In this document: positions 32,983 through 43,981 of the stretch, one piece after another | How positions within the stretch are numbered: position 1 is the stretch's first letter | Layout of the letters: each line of letters starts with the position of its first letter | Assembly: GCA_030068075.1 (NCBI GenBank) | Contig: CM057829.1 | Location: 81,155,132-81,219,131, forward strand | From: Paguma larvata | Taxonomy: Eukaryota > Chordata > Mammalia > Carnivora > Viverridae | Direction: 5' to 3' | Length of the DNA: 64,000 nt | Translations under genes and position numbers: made by a program | The notes under the pieces: model-generated | Told to the model about the DNA's origin: nothing | The model's input: only the letters and a program-made list of their open reading frames with translations | Databases searched by the model: none

Positions 32983-35979
32983 GTAACAGATTACACATAA
33001 GTTTATATATTGTTCCCCTGAAGGAGAGGTGACTGTATTGTGGATTCATCAATATTGTAATCTTTATAGTGGCTGCCATGATTGTTTTCTAAGAATGAGA
33101 AATTTAAAAGAAAATAAAACTGCTAAAAAAGAGTAGGCTCTAGGCAACGTGGGAAAGTGTAAAGCATTTAGGATTAAATTGCTTAATATTTTCTACCTAA
33201 TTTCGGAATTCTATAGGGACCATAGAACATATATTTAAAAGGTGTGCGAGGGACACCATTCATTAAAAAACAGGAAAAAGTAGTGGAAACTTTATTAAAA
33301 ATTGACTAATAGGCACTCTAGATAATTGAAATGACAGCTTGTTTTGACAGCTGCAAGCAAAAGTCTACTTGTTCAAAACAGTGAGTGTAAATCTTCTTAA
33401 TTTCCAGAAAGAAAAAAATGATGTACAGGTTTAACTTAATTCAGTCAGCTCATAAAGTGTAATAATAAAAGGCAACTCTTCACCTGACTAGTGAAATTCT
33501 GGTAATTGGGGATCCTGCCAATCACTGACCAGTGGGGTTGAATATGAAGACCTTTGAAGGCCCTCAAGTGGAAGAGTTAATTTCCTCCAAGATCCTTGAG
33601 GAAACGGAAATCAACCCAGAAGCAACCAAATACCCCCAGAATAACCTTTTAAAATACCACTTAATATCAAATTTGGAGATCATGAAACACTTCCAGAAGT
33701 GTTTGTCACCCAAATCCCCTAACGAGTAGAAAGAAGCAGAAGGACATTCATCATCTATGCCATGGTTCCCATAGGTATTTCGTAAATTATTCTGTAAAGG
33801 CTAAAGAATGAAATTTTAAAAAATAACAGAGGTAACTTTTCTAATCAACGAAACAAGTCAAATCTCAGGTCAAGAATAATCCATGTAACATTAAAGTGCA
33901 CCAGTTGTCCTTAATTAAGACATGGCCTCTTTATTTTATTACATTTATACTCATAAGGGAAATAAAAAGGGCAAACAAAAGCAGTTTGTGAATCAAATCA
34001 CAGATTTTCAAGCTCACTTTATATCCAATTAGAAAAGGAAAAGTGAAGCTTAGCTGTCCAGCCTCAGGATCTGAGCTACATGCTTCCCTGATGTGTTTAT
34101 TTTATATATTTTGTTTTGTTTTATTTTATTTTATTATTTCATTTCATTTCATTTCATTTCATTTCATTTCATTTCATTTCATTTCATTTTTAGATTTAAG
34201 TAGTCATTTAATATGAGCCACAACCAGCTAAGAATTTAAATAACAGGTTTATCAGTTTTAAGTAGGCTTTTGCTAAGAGAGTATACAACTGAACTGACCA
34301 AACACTAAAACCAGTTCATGAACAGGATGTGATTGTGTATTTTTAGATTTTATCTACACTCTATGTGGGGGAGTTTGGTATAAAATACATTTGTTTAAAA
34401 TGTTACAGAGCATAGAATTGCCAGGAGCAATTTAAGCTCCATAAATGTTTCCTCTAAATTGAATCCAAGATGGCTGAGAATCCTGTAACACTGTGTGGAA
34501 TCCAATGCTTAGTTTTTAAATGAAACAATTTCAAAAATTGGAGCACTGCCATCATTTACAGCCATCAGGATCACTGTCATACTAGAGAGCCTTGATTTTT
34601 CTGTTCATTCCTAGTTTATCCACACTGAAAGTTTTACTTGTAATCCACAGAGCGAAGCAGCAGGCTGAAAAAGTACATGGTTTAGCTCATTTCAGTAAAT
34701 GGTCTTTTCTGTTCACAGGTAAATCTATTCCCTTACTTAAGCCATAACCTTTTGACCTTAGACGTGAAAATGTTCTGTTAGTTAAATTTCTCTAGGCTTT
34801 TTAAATCACTATGCATTCGTTTCTTTGTTCATAGTTAAAGATTTACATTGTATATATTTAATATCTTATGTGTAAACAAGAGCCATAAATTATTGATTGC
34901 TTCACATGGTCCATGAATGAATGCACTTTTCTCAAAGTCGACTGATTTTATTATTAACAGAAGAGAACCAACCTAAATCCTTAATGTCTGTGAGGTGTTA
35001 CACAAGGAAAAATGCTTTTAAAATTTAATAACAACAAATGGGAATGTGCATTAAGTTAGATTGTCCCTGGTGAAAGTGCATTCATTCCATTCAAAACTTT
35101 CATTAACACAAAGAGTTGTGTTCATATATGAAATGGTGTTAAAATGTGCAGCCACATAGAAGGAGATATTAAACAGGTATTACTCTAATGATAGAAATTA
35201 ATTTTTAAAACTTCAAAAGCTAATATTTGTTTTAGAAGGCAAAACAGGAGCACAGATTAGATGTAGATAAGTACATGTATAATACATGGAATTTAATTGA
35301 CGCCAAAACCAATCTGGAAATTCCGGAATGCGGAAATCGACTGTTGCTTCAAATTCAAGATGACAGTACAGATCAGATACAGAGACAAGTGAACCCATGG
35401 AACGGGGAAACGATGGTATCACTTAACTGTACATAGTGTCTAATATGTAAAATGAGGAAAAGAGAAGGTTTCGCGTTGATAGATAAAGCACATTGTAAGC
35501 TAAAAACACAATCCAGGGAAGGATTGCCGCAAAGGCGAAAGACATTCCTCTCGTGCACGTGAAGTGCACAGTAGGGAAACTCAAACTCTGAACAAGTCTA
35601 GAGATACTGGAAGTGGCCCATCATGATTATTAGCAACAGGGTTGGCCATTCGTAATTATTATTATTATTGAAAGAAACAGCTGGGCCAGTCAGCTTTTTT
35701 TCTTTTTCTTTTCTTCCCCACTTTTCACAGCCAGTATCAAGAGGCAGGCAGCAGTCGCATTAAAGCTAACTGTGTAGGAAAAGTGCAAAGATAATAGCAG
35801 ACCTGCCTGGGGAGGTTTCGAGTGGGTGTGCCTTCAAGAGAAGCAGTAAAAGGACTGACATAATTTTAGAACTTTGTAACAGGCAAAAACAAAGAAAAAC
35901 AAGCAAAACTTAGCTATTTACAAGAGAACAATATACTAAATATTTTTATACTAAAATAAAGTGTGTCGTGTTTTCACTT
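32983..35979. other. Three-kilobase low-copy stretch
   Basis: Apart from the pentanucleotide repeat at 34111-34190 I see no repeat. A 65-codon plus-strand frame (33532-33729) has protein-like composition but no recognised family. 34600-35870 is complex, moderately AT-rich sequence with no transposon signatures, a candidate for conserved non-coding sequence. This is the core of the longest SINE-free interval (31.4-38.2 kb). Confidence 0.45.
34111..34190 (+). repeat. Compound pentanucleotide repeat (TTTTG)(TTTTA)n(TTTCA)10
   Basis: TTTTG and TTTTA units (34114-34130) pass via TTA into ten uninterrupted TTTCA units (34137-34186). There is no SINE tail beside it to explain it as a poly-A remnant, though an old one may have decayed. 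Confidence 0.95.
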
Positions 35980-36185
35980 TTACTATGTGTGAGATATAGG
36001 TCTAAATAATTTTTATGTAACTTACGACCACTCTATGTTGAAGATTCAATTATTTATATTTAGCAGATACAAGGCACAGAGAGATAGAGTAAATTCTACC
36101 AAGTCATGGCAGACTTCTATCAGTGGCAGAGCCAGGATTTGAACCTTGAACCTTGAACTTGTTTTCAAAGCCATTGTGCTTAACT
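35980..36185 (+). mobile_element. MIR SINE, ancient
   Basis: TACTATGTGTGAGATATAGG, ACTCTATGTTGAAGATTCAA, CAAGTCATGGCAGACTTCTA and GGCAGAGCCAGGATTTGAAC follow the MIR sense order ('tactatgtgccaggcactg...agtggcagagccgggattcgaaccc'). Contains a small GAACCTT direct repeat at 36140-36155. Confidence 0.75.
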
Positions 36186-36439
36186 CAGGTTCTGCTGCTT
36201 CTCATTTGTGATGCCGGGGGAGGGGCAAGTCCAAGCCTGTCTTCCACCCTCCCTACTTCATTTCCTAAAAATGAACTATGCATACAACAGCCCCTTAACG
36301 GACCCCAAAGTCACCTTAACCTTTCTTTTACAGGGAGAAAACCTTTAGGAAGTAAACCTAAAACTCTGCCCGGGAAGATCCTACTTTGGCGAACCCAGTT
36401 CATTTTATAGCCATGAATGACTTAGAAAGCATCATTAAC

Positions 36440-37560
36440 TATTTAATAAAAAACAAAAGCACAAAAGAGAAGAATAAAGAGAAGAAATAGAACTGGTGAA
36501 TATCCTCACAGGAAAGTGATTATTTAATACCAGAAGAAAAACATAATAAAAATATATTCATATTATCTCCTGGTATATGAAAATTTAGCAGACTCTGTTA
36601 TCCATAGAATAAATAGATACTTCTATGGAAAAGGTGCAAAACCACAACAGACTAGGAGGTGTTGAGGGAAATTTAAAACGTGACTGGTAATTTTTTTAAG
36701 TCAGTAGGATAGAAAAATAAAATGGAAATTTCAGAAGGCTAAGGAAGTAATCTGGAAGATGTGGAGATTTCTCAGAACAAGGGAAAGGAAAATATATAAT
36801 TATTAAAAAAAATTAAGAAATGAGAAAAAACTTAAGAATCAAGAAAGGAATGATTAAGGATGTCCTACAACCACTTAGGAATTCCAAGAAAAATAATTAA
36901 CCCTAACCGCAACAAAAAATGGTATTTATTGCTACTTAAAATGATATCTATTACTATTAAAAACTCAATATTTAATGAGTGAGATGAATGAATAAACACA
37001 CATTCACTAATTGGTAAAATTTAAAAATTTAAGAATGAAAGAAAAAGACTACCAAAAGAGAAAAACAAACAAACTAGCAAATACATACACCCGCACAAAC
37101 AGATCATATAAAAAAGACAGAGAAGCATTGCCTTCAAATTGGCATTAAGAACGCCAGCTATAAAACCCACTGGAGCAAGGCATTCAAACATCTGAAAGAA
37201 AAACTTCTTGAAGGTAGATTTTTAGATGAATTTCTCGTTAACAAAGAATACGGAAAAATTAATACATTTTAATATATACACTTTAATATGTAACGAAAGC
37301 TTGGCATCGTGTAGAATTTAGTGAAAACATATCCAAATATATACTACAGCTTATTGAATGAATATTCTAAAGAAAAATCTGAAATACATGAAACCGTGAT
37401 CTTAACTCATTATTCCCATGAAAAGCCATCCAAAGAGGATAGCCATACCTAGTCCCAGCAAATAATTCTTGTTTAAACTAAAACAGGAAGTTGCAGGCTT
37501 CACGAATAATAAATATCTTTAGTAAGAAAGTGGAATACATGAAACAAATATTTTATTAAG
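36440..37560 (+). mobile_element. Probable old L1/HAL1 ORF1-region remnant
   Basis: 37140-37260 (GGCATTAAGAACGCCAGCTA, CACTGGAGCAAGGCATTCAA, ATCTGAAAGAAAAACTTCTT, AAGGTAGATTTTTAGATGAA) resembles the L1 ORF1 C-terminal region in sense orientation. The A-rich flanks are compatible with L1 but not diagnostic. Boundaries are rough. Confidence 0.45.
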
Positions 37561-38223
37561 AGGCTGGCTCTTCCTGTATCTTTTCTAATGGCAACAAAAA
37601 CGTAGAATTGCAGATTAAAGTTAAGAAAAACAAAACAATTATGACCCTAATTAAAAAAAAAAAAACTAGAATATGATATGGTTCTGAGAAGCTGAAGGGA
37701 GAATGCATCTGACACTGACGCTCTGAAAATTCTTTACGGAGCAAAGTTTAAGGAAATAGGTGATAAATCGCTTTCCAAAGATCCAGATGTATACTTGTTG
37801 TAGAATAAGAATATTTGTAACTTATAAATATTTAGTAGCTTTCACAATTCAGTAATCAATAGGCAAAGTATGTTGAAGATTTAATTGTAGGAAAATAAAA
37901 ACAGAAAACAGATGTAACAATTCTAAAAACATCAATGTGAGGACACAAAGGAGAGGAATAAGAAGTCAAGTAAGGAGTAGGGAAGTATGCCTATGCTAAT
38001 TTCTTTATTTTACATACTATGAAGTCAATAGAAAATCTCTAAAGCTCATGGATTAAGAAAATAGAAGCATAAAACAAAAAATATAAATTTACTACTAAAT
38101 TATTTAAAGGAATAACAGATATCGAGAATCAGAGATGTTGTCTACTGTTGTTGAATCAAACATGACAAATGCATTAGATAGAGGAGAAATTATAATCATG
38201 AAAGAATTAAATTAGAAACTATA
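37561..38223. other. AT-rich sequence, possibly more L1 remnant
   Basis: A-rich on the plus strand, like decayed L1, but without a block I can match. Confidence 0.35.
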
Positions 38224-38445
38224 GAGGCACCTGGGTGGCTCAGTTGTTAAGCGTTCAACTTCAGCTCAGGCCATGATCTCAAGGTCTGTAAGCTCAAGAC
38301 CAATGTCAGACTGTGTGCTGACAGCTCAGAGCCTGGAGTCTGCTTCAGATTCTGTGTCTCCCTCTCTCTCTGTTCTTCCTCCACTCATACTCTGTTTCTT
38401 TCTCTCTCTGTGTCTCAAAAATAAACATTAAAAAAATAAAATAAA
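38224..38445 (+). mobile_element. Felid tRNA-Lys SINE
   Basis: GAGGCACCTGGGTGGCTCAG head, TTCAACTTCAGCTCAGGCCA, CTGACAGCTCAGAGCCTGGA and GATTCTGTGTCTCCCTCTC, ending in an (AAAT)n tail. The target duplication is not clear. Confidence 0.94.
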
Positions 38446-38545
38446 TAAATAAATAACTGTAAACAAGTAGAGATAGGAGTATTGGTGGGCTTAGGTGTGA
38501 GTCTTCTCGTTTTATACACTGTCTTACTTTTTGAAACTTTAACTA

Positions 38546-38881
38546 CAGTATACCCTTGAACAATACGAGTTTGAATTGAGTGAGCCCACTTATTGGTGGA
38601 TTTTTTTTTCGATAAATACAGTACAGTACCGTAAATGTGTTTTCTCTTCTTTATGATTTTCTTAATAGCATTTTCTTTCCCTAGCTTACTTTTTTGTAAG
38701 AATATAGCATATAATACATACGACATATAAAATGTGTGATAATCGACTCTTTATGTTATCACTAAGGTTTCTGGTCAACAGTAGGCTCTTAGTAGTTAAG
38801 TATCTAAAGAGTCAAAAGTTGTATGTGGATGTTCTATCTCACAGGAGGTAGGCTCCCCTGACATCGTTCAAGGACTAATTA
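38546..38881 (+). mobile_element. Tigger-like (Tc1/mariner) non-autonomous DNA transposon
   Basis: Left end CAGTATACCCTTGAACAATA and right end CATCGTTCAAGGACTAATTA are diverged inverted terminal repeats of the CAGTTGACCCTTGAACAAC type. A TA dinucleotide precedes the left end. Interior ACAGTACAGTACCGTAAATG, TAGCATTTTCTTTCCCTAGC and GGTCAACAGTAGGCTCTTAG match a common mammalian Tigger-group repeat. No transposase sequence is present. Confidence 0.75.
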
Positions 38882-39057
38882 CATGTGGATATACCCACAC
38901 GTACATATTAGTATACATAATATATATTATGAACCCCAAGCTTATGTTCAATCCGCCAAGCAGGTCAAAATTCCAGTAGTCTTGTGATTATCCAGTAGCT
39001 CCACAAATAATCCCAACACTGACTCTTCTTGGTTAACTTACTGGAAAAAATAGCAAA

Positions 39058-39215
39058 CAAGTATTCATCATTTACTAGTTGCCTGATGCTGTTCTAAATC
39101 TTAGGGAAGAGAAACAATGAGGACAGGTTTTTACTGCTAGTGAATGTTACGGCTGGGATTTGAACTGAAGCAATTTTACTCTAAATCTGGTGGCTTTAAT
39201 CAATATGCCACATAC
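39058..39215 (+). mobile_element. MIR SINE, ancient
   Basis: ATTTACTAGTTGCCTGATGC, TGTTCTAAATCTTAGGGAAG, GGCTGGGATTTGAACTGAAG and ACTCTAAATCTGGTGGCTTT follow the MIR order, with the central part shortened. Confidence 0.65.
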
Positions 39216-39721
39216 TCATATCTGAACTGATTGCAGTAATCTGTTGACCAGGCCTGGGTCTCATGTCTACCTCTACCATGGAGTGAGGTCAGTACCACTG
39301 ATCCGTATGGACTGAGAATAAGACAGGATAGTTCCTCCAAAATTGCTAGACAGATTAAAAAGTACTTCGAACCAGCTGCAGGAAAAAAAAAAAATAGAGA
39401 GAGCAAGAGAGAGAAGAAAACAGATGAAGAGAGTAAAGCTAAAAGAGGAAATCAATAAATGAGGGAGAGGGAAAGGGACAGAAAGAAGGAAAGGGAGAGA
39501 ATTCGGGAGAGGGAGGGGGGTATATACAGGCTGGTTTACAAATAGTTTTCCAGTTTCTGATTCCAAGCCCTTATGAGACACTAATCCTCTTCTGACATTG
39601 GTTCAGTGATAAAATAGACCCCCTTGTCATCTGGTATTATTTTTCTTTTACTTAGGCTGGTTGAATAGTTTTTTTGCAGCCAGTGTTGACTACATTATTA
39701 GAATATGTTTTTGGCTCTTTT

Positions 39722-39926
39722 TTTTATGTTTTTTATTTATTATTGAGAGAGAGAGACAGAGCACGAGCATGGGAAGGGCAGAGAGAGGGGGAGACATAGA
39801 ATCAGAAGCAGGCTCCAGGTTCTGAGCTGTCAGCACAGAGCCCGATGCAGGGCTCGAACTCACAAACACAGCTCATGACCCGAGCTGGAGTCGGACGCCC
39901 AACCGACTGAGCCACCCAGGAACCCC
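39722..39926 (-). mobile_element. Felid SINE, antisense
   Basis: TTTTATTTATTATTGAGAGA tail, ATAGAATCAGAAGCAGGCTC, GATGCAGGGCTCGAACTCAC and GAGCCACCCAGGAACCCC head. 16-base target-site duplication with one mismatch: TGTTTTTGGCTCTTTT (39706-39721) / TGTTCTTGGCTCTTTT (39927-39942). Confidence 0.96.
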
Positions 39927-40206
39927 TGTTCTTGGCTCTTTTAAGTTTGTAAGGGATATGCCCTTTGGGGTAGAATATGAAGTCCCGAAATATTTGTATA
40001 TCTATTTCAGGACTTCTTGAGTTAAACCTTTTTTTAAAAAAATTAAAATTAAAATTAAAGGAAACAAAAATGCTAACTCTGTGTAGTGAGGTAAAAGTCA
40101 CTTTCAATTGTTTATTTGCTATATCATTTATATATTCTGTGTTTTTACATTAAGAAAATATTAGAATACTCTATAATGATTTTAAATATTTGCAAATTAA
40201 AGAGAA

Positions 40207-40735
40207 ATGAGCTTTCAAGCCATGAAAAGACAGTAGAAGAAAATAAAATGCATATTACTAAGTGGAAAAAGACCAATCTGAAAAGGCTACATTGTATATG
40301 AATCCAACCATGTGACATTCTGGAAAAGGCAAAACTATGGAGATGTAAAAAAGCAGTGGTTGCAAGAGGTTGGAGTTGGGGGAGAGATGAATAGGCAGAG
40401 CACAAATGATTTTTAGGGAAGTGAGAATATTCTGTATAATACCATACTGAGAACTGCATGCCATTACACGTTTGTCCAAACCCATGCAATGCACCACACC
40501 AAGATGAATTCTAACGCAAACCATGGACTCTGGGTGATAATGATGGGTCAGTGTAGGCTCATCAGTTATGACAAATGGAGCAATGGACAAATGGAGTAAG
40601 GGATGTCGGTAAAGCGGAGGCTATGCATGTGAGGGGGGGGCAAGAGGCAGTAGAGAAATCTTGTAGTTTCTTTCCATTTGGCTGTGAACCTTAAACTACT
40701 ATGAAAAATGCTCTTAATTAGTAAATAAATAAAAG
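40207..40735 (+). mobile_element. L1 LINE 3' end (older L1M-type)
   Basis: AATGAGCTTTCAAGCCATGA, ACCAATCTGAAAAGGCTACA, CATGTGACATTCTGGAAAAG, GGCAAAACTATGGAGATGTA, GTCCAAACCCATGCAATGCA, TGGACTCTGGGTGATAATGA and TGGCTGTGAACCTTAAACTA follow the ORF2-end/3' UTR order of older mammalian L1s. It ends near AAATAAATAAAAG. The overlapping minus-strand frames at 40145-40590 are L1 antisense. Confidence 0.85.
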
Positions 40736-40894
40736 GGAACAGGTGAGTGCAAGTGACTTTTATACCTCATCACCCATACAAGGGAAACATAGGCACACCG
40801 CATCTATCTGTAATTTTGACATATCAAAGAACAATTCATGGCAACATGCTTTCTGGTGCTTTCCAACAATTGGATTGGAGAGTTAGATATATCT

Positions 40895-41060
40895 ACTCTG
40901 AATTCTGACTCTTTCACTTATATTCTAGTGAATCATATAAGTTACTTGTTTGTTTGTTTTTTTGTTGTTTATTTAATAGTTTACTTTTTGTTTTCCATCT
41001 GGAAAAGTAGACATGTAGGATGTCATGAAGATTAAGTAAGGTAAGACATATAGCATATAC
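40895..41060 (-). mobile_element. MIR SINE, antisense, interrupted
   Basis: GAATTCTGACTCTTTCACTT, GTGAATCATATAAGTTACTT and CATCTGGAAAAGTAGACATG, GTCATGAAGATTAAGTAAG fit antisense MIR. A T-rich GTTTGTTTGTTTTTTTG insert separates the halves. Confidence 0.55.
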
Positions 41061-41274
41061 AATCTTAATTCAAAATAAAATCTTAAAAATGTTCGTTGTT
41101 TCATGAAGTGGAGTAAAGTGTAAATTCATAATTTATTCCTAAGCAATCAGATCCTTTAATAGAAAAAAAATTCCAAGACTAACCTATATCAGGTCATACT
41201 ACCACACATGTGTTATGGACTAAACAGAAGGCAAATTCGTATTTGGTGTTATTTGTCCTTGTATTTGTGCATTC

Positions 41275-41275
<1 letters not shown>

Positions 41276-41353
<78 letters not shown>
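41276..41353 (+). repeat. (CTTT)n microsatellite, expanded retroposon tail
   Basis: About 19 nearly pure CTTT units. It starts exactly after the left copy of the 15-base direct repeat at 41261-41275. On the minus strand it is (GAAA)n, in the position of the poly-A tail of the composite insertion to its right. Confidence 0.97.
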
Positions 41354-41354
<1 letters not shown>

Positions 41355-41429
41355 TTTAAGATTCTGATTGAATTGATTTGATGCAGGATTTGGAACCTGC
41401 ATTTTATTTTTTTAATTTATTTTTTTATT

Positions 41430-41620
41430 ATTTTTAAAGTTTATTTATTTATTTATTTTGAGAAAGAGAGAGCACAAATTGAGGAGAGGCAGAGAGAGAG
41501 AATGCCAAGCAGGCTCAGCACTGTCAACACTAAGTCCAATGTGGGGCTCAAACTCATAAACTGTGAGATCATGACTGGAGGCAAAGTCGGATGCTTAACT
41601 GACTGAGCCACCCAGGCACC
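41430..41620 (-). mobile_element. Carnivore SINE, antisense, left member of a composite
   Basis: AAAGTTTATTTATTTATTTA tail, GAATGCCAAGCAGGCTCAGC, GTGGGGCTCAAACTCATAAA and GAGCCACCCAGGCACCC head. It has no target duplication of its own that I can prove. A unique 70-base segment (41354-41420) separates it from the CTTT array. Confidence 0.93.
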
Positions 41621-41627
41621 CTTATTT

Positions 41628-41838
41628 AATTTTTTTAATGTTTATTCATTTAATCTGAGAGGGAGAGGTAGAGAACAAGCAGGGGAGGGGCAGAGAGAGA
41701 GGGAGACCGAATTCCAAGCAGACTCCATGCTGTCAGCATGAAGCCCAATGTGGGACTCAAACCTAAAAACCGCAAGATCATGACCTAAGCCATAACCAAG
41801 AGTCAGACACTTAAACAACTGAGCCATCCAGGGGCCCC
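41628..41838 (-). mobile_element. Carnivore SINE, antisense, right member of a composite
   Basis: TTTAATGTTTATTCATTTAA tail, GAATTCCAAGCAGACTCCAT, GTGGGACTCAAACCTAAAAA and GAGCCATCCAGGGGCCCC head. Its head ends exactly at GTATTTGTGCATTCT (41839-41853), which repeats perfectly at 41261-41275, left of the CTTT array. Confidence 0.95.
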
Positions 41839-41923
41839 GTATTTGTGCATTCTAAGTTTTGAATTACAGCAAGGGATAGATAGACAGAGTCAGGAGATAT
41901 GAAGATGAAGGAGGAAAACCTAC

Positions 41924-41934
41924 TGAGAGAGAGT

Positions 41935-41969
<35 letters not shown>

Positions 41970-41977
41970 GAAAGAGA
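41924..41977. repeat. (GA)n microsatellite
   Basis: GA repeats of about 50 bases with GTA and GGG interruptions, ending AAAGAGATCC. Confidence 0.93.
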
Positions 41978-42113
41978 TCCTGAACATTCTAATAAGTCAT
42001 TGTGAAGGCCCCATCCAATTGAAGAAAAATAACCTTACTCCTAGTTACTGCAAATCTAAATTTTAATTTTCCCAATACAAAAGGGAACACTAAATATTTC
42101 TATAATATATTCA

Positions 42114-42118
<5 letters not shown>

Positions 42119-42147
<29 letters not shown>
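42119..42147. repeat. (CT)n microsatellite
   Basis: About 14 CT units, not attached to a recognisable SINE body. It lies 140 bases from the GA array, with complementary sequence. Confidence 0.95.
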
Positions 42148-42150
<3 letters not shown>

Positions 42151-42244
42151 TTCTGTGAAATCTACCATAGTTTATCACTTGGATTGTTTCATTATCTCCT
42201 TAGCATGACTCCCCAGCCCCATTCTTGATTCTTCTAAGCCCTTT

Positions 42245-42388
42245 TTTATAGCTACATTAATCCCAAAATGGAAATGTAATCACCACCTCCCCTGCCTAAA
42301 AACCATTGCTTTAAGAATAAAGAACATTATCGTTAAAATATAAATCTCTGCATTATCTGATCCCTGCTCTTCCCTGTTTCCTCCTCTC
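42245..42388 (+). mobile_element. L2 LINE fragment
   Basis: GTAATCACCACCTCCCCTGC, AAAACCATTGCTTTAAGAAT and CTGCATTATCTGATCCCTGC match L2 ('gatcatgtcactcccctgcttaaaaccctccagtggctcccattgccttcagaataaa...ggcccttcacgatctggcccc'). Confidence 0.72.
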
Positions 42389-43790
42389 TTTTTTTTTATG
42401 TTCAAAAAAAATAAAGTACATTAAAATGTTCTACTAATTATTTTAAATATTTGGGACAGTCTGGTACTAATGACACTGTCAATTTATTGTAATGTTAGCC
42501 AGGGCACTGAACCCTGAGACAGTTACCCACGAAAATGTTACAAATTTGTTCCTTCACTTTAGGGCACATGTGCTGTATGCCTGCCAGCTTCAAGGTTTTG
42601 CACTCCAAATGGACATGTTCATTTCTGAGCTCGTGCTTAGTTAGAACAGCTTAATTGCATTAATAAGCCAGATAGATCATTGAATCGTCTTCCCCAAGAA
42701 GTCACACAGTCTCCAATGACCCTCATGTCTACTTTCTTATTTACCTCTCTGTGACATTGAGATTATTAGACAAACGAGCAAACAAAACAACTAGTAGGAA
42801 GTAAGATTTAGTCAGTTTGGTCAAGGGTTCAGTCTGGTCCACACAGGAATTCAGTGTTGAACTTTCTCCATTTTGAGATATAAAATGAAAATGTGAGAAC
42901 TTTAAGGAAAAAGTAATCCTAAATTTTGTTACGATAGATTATGTTTTAAGTTTCTAATATAATTCCAAGCTAATGATTAGAAAAACAAAATTTTAATACT
43001 GGTATCATGAAGAACAGTGCAAAGCATAATAGAATATCCATAAAGAAGATGTATTAAACTGGGTAGTTGTTTAACTATACATCTGGTGAAGGTGGAAGTT
43101 TGAAAGAAGTGGAAAGCATGGGACTATTATATATCTCAGGATGTAATATCTTGAATGCAAATTTTGAATAACTCGAATATGTGGCCAAAACTGAAATAAG
43201 CATTTTTCTCTTTTGAAAGGCACAGCTGTGGAATTTAAAGATGAGTTATAGGACTTGTGCTCCAAAGTATTTGAGAATTACAGCCAACATAACTTCAAAA
43301 CATAAACCAATATAAATATAAGGAAGGAATCAAGCATTTATCTTGTTTTCCTATATGCACTATAGAGCTGGATAACCAAAACGTAGATGAAGGAAAGTGC
43401 CTCATCATGAGAATACTTCAAAAAATACAGGAAGAAAGAATGACAGAATTTCAATTTCAACATCTTTCAAATTCTAATTAATTAAAGGATTCAAGGATTA
43501 AGGGCTTTTAATTTTATCAAAAGAGACAATTGGTCATTAAATACCTCCTGTGATTCCTCATGGGGAATACAACACCAGCAATAAAGTAGATTTGGGGGAA
43601 AAAAAAAGCTAGCCTGAGTGTGATTAAGCCTCTAGATTCAATTACAAATTTGGAGAAAAAGTAGTAGAATGTGTTAAACTACAGAGGAATGCGATCATTT
43701 AGATCCAGTCTATGGACAACTATAGGTCAGATAACCTGGGTTCTTTAACAAATAGATTTTATGATGGAGAAGTGATGAAGGGGATTCTAT
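42389..43790. other. Low-copy sequence
   Basis: About 1.4 kb with no repeat recognised. 42460-42760 is complex, repeat-free sequence and a plausible conserved non-coding candidate. Confidence 0.4.
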
Positions 43791-43801
43791 AGATTAAAAC
43801 A

Positions 43802-43972
43802 GGGGTGCCTTGGGTGGCTCAGTTGGTTAAGCATCCGACTGTTGATTTTGGCTCAGGTCATGATCTCACGGTTCATGAGATGGAACCCGAGTCGAACTCC
43901 ATGCTAGCAGCAGGAGCCCACTTGGGATTCTCTCTCTCTCTTTCAAAATAAATAAATAAACTTTAAAAAAAT
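43802..43972 (+). mobile_element. Carnivore SINE, shortened
   Basis: GGGGTGCCTTGGGTGGCTCA head, GATTTTGGCTCAGGTCATGA and CTTGGGATTCTCTCTCTCTC, but the CT stretch is very short before AAATAAATAAACTTT. A possible target duplication ATTAAAAC / TTTAAAAC is weak. Confidence 0.9.
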
Positions 43973-43981
43973 ATTTAAAAC

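Noticed and set aside
41276..41353. Array of short direct repeats as a possible CRISPR-like array
   Set aside because: It is a CTTT microsatellite without spacers, in mammalian DNA.
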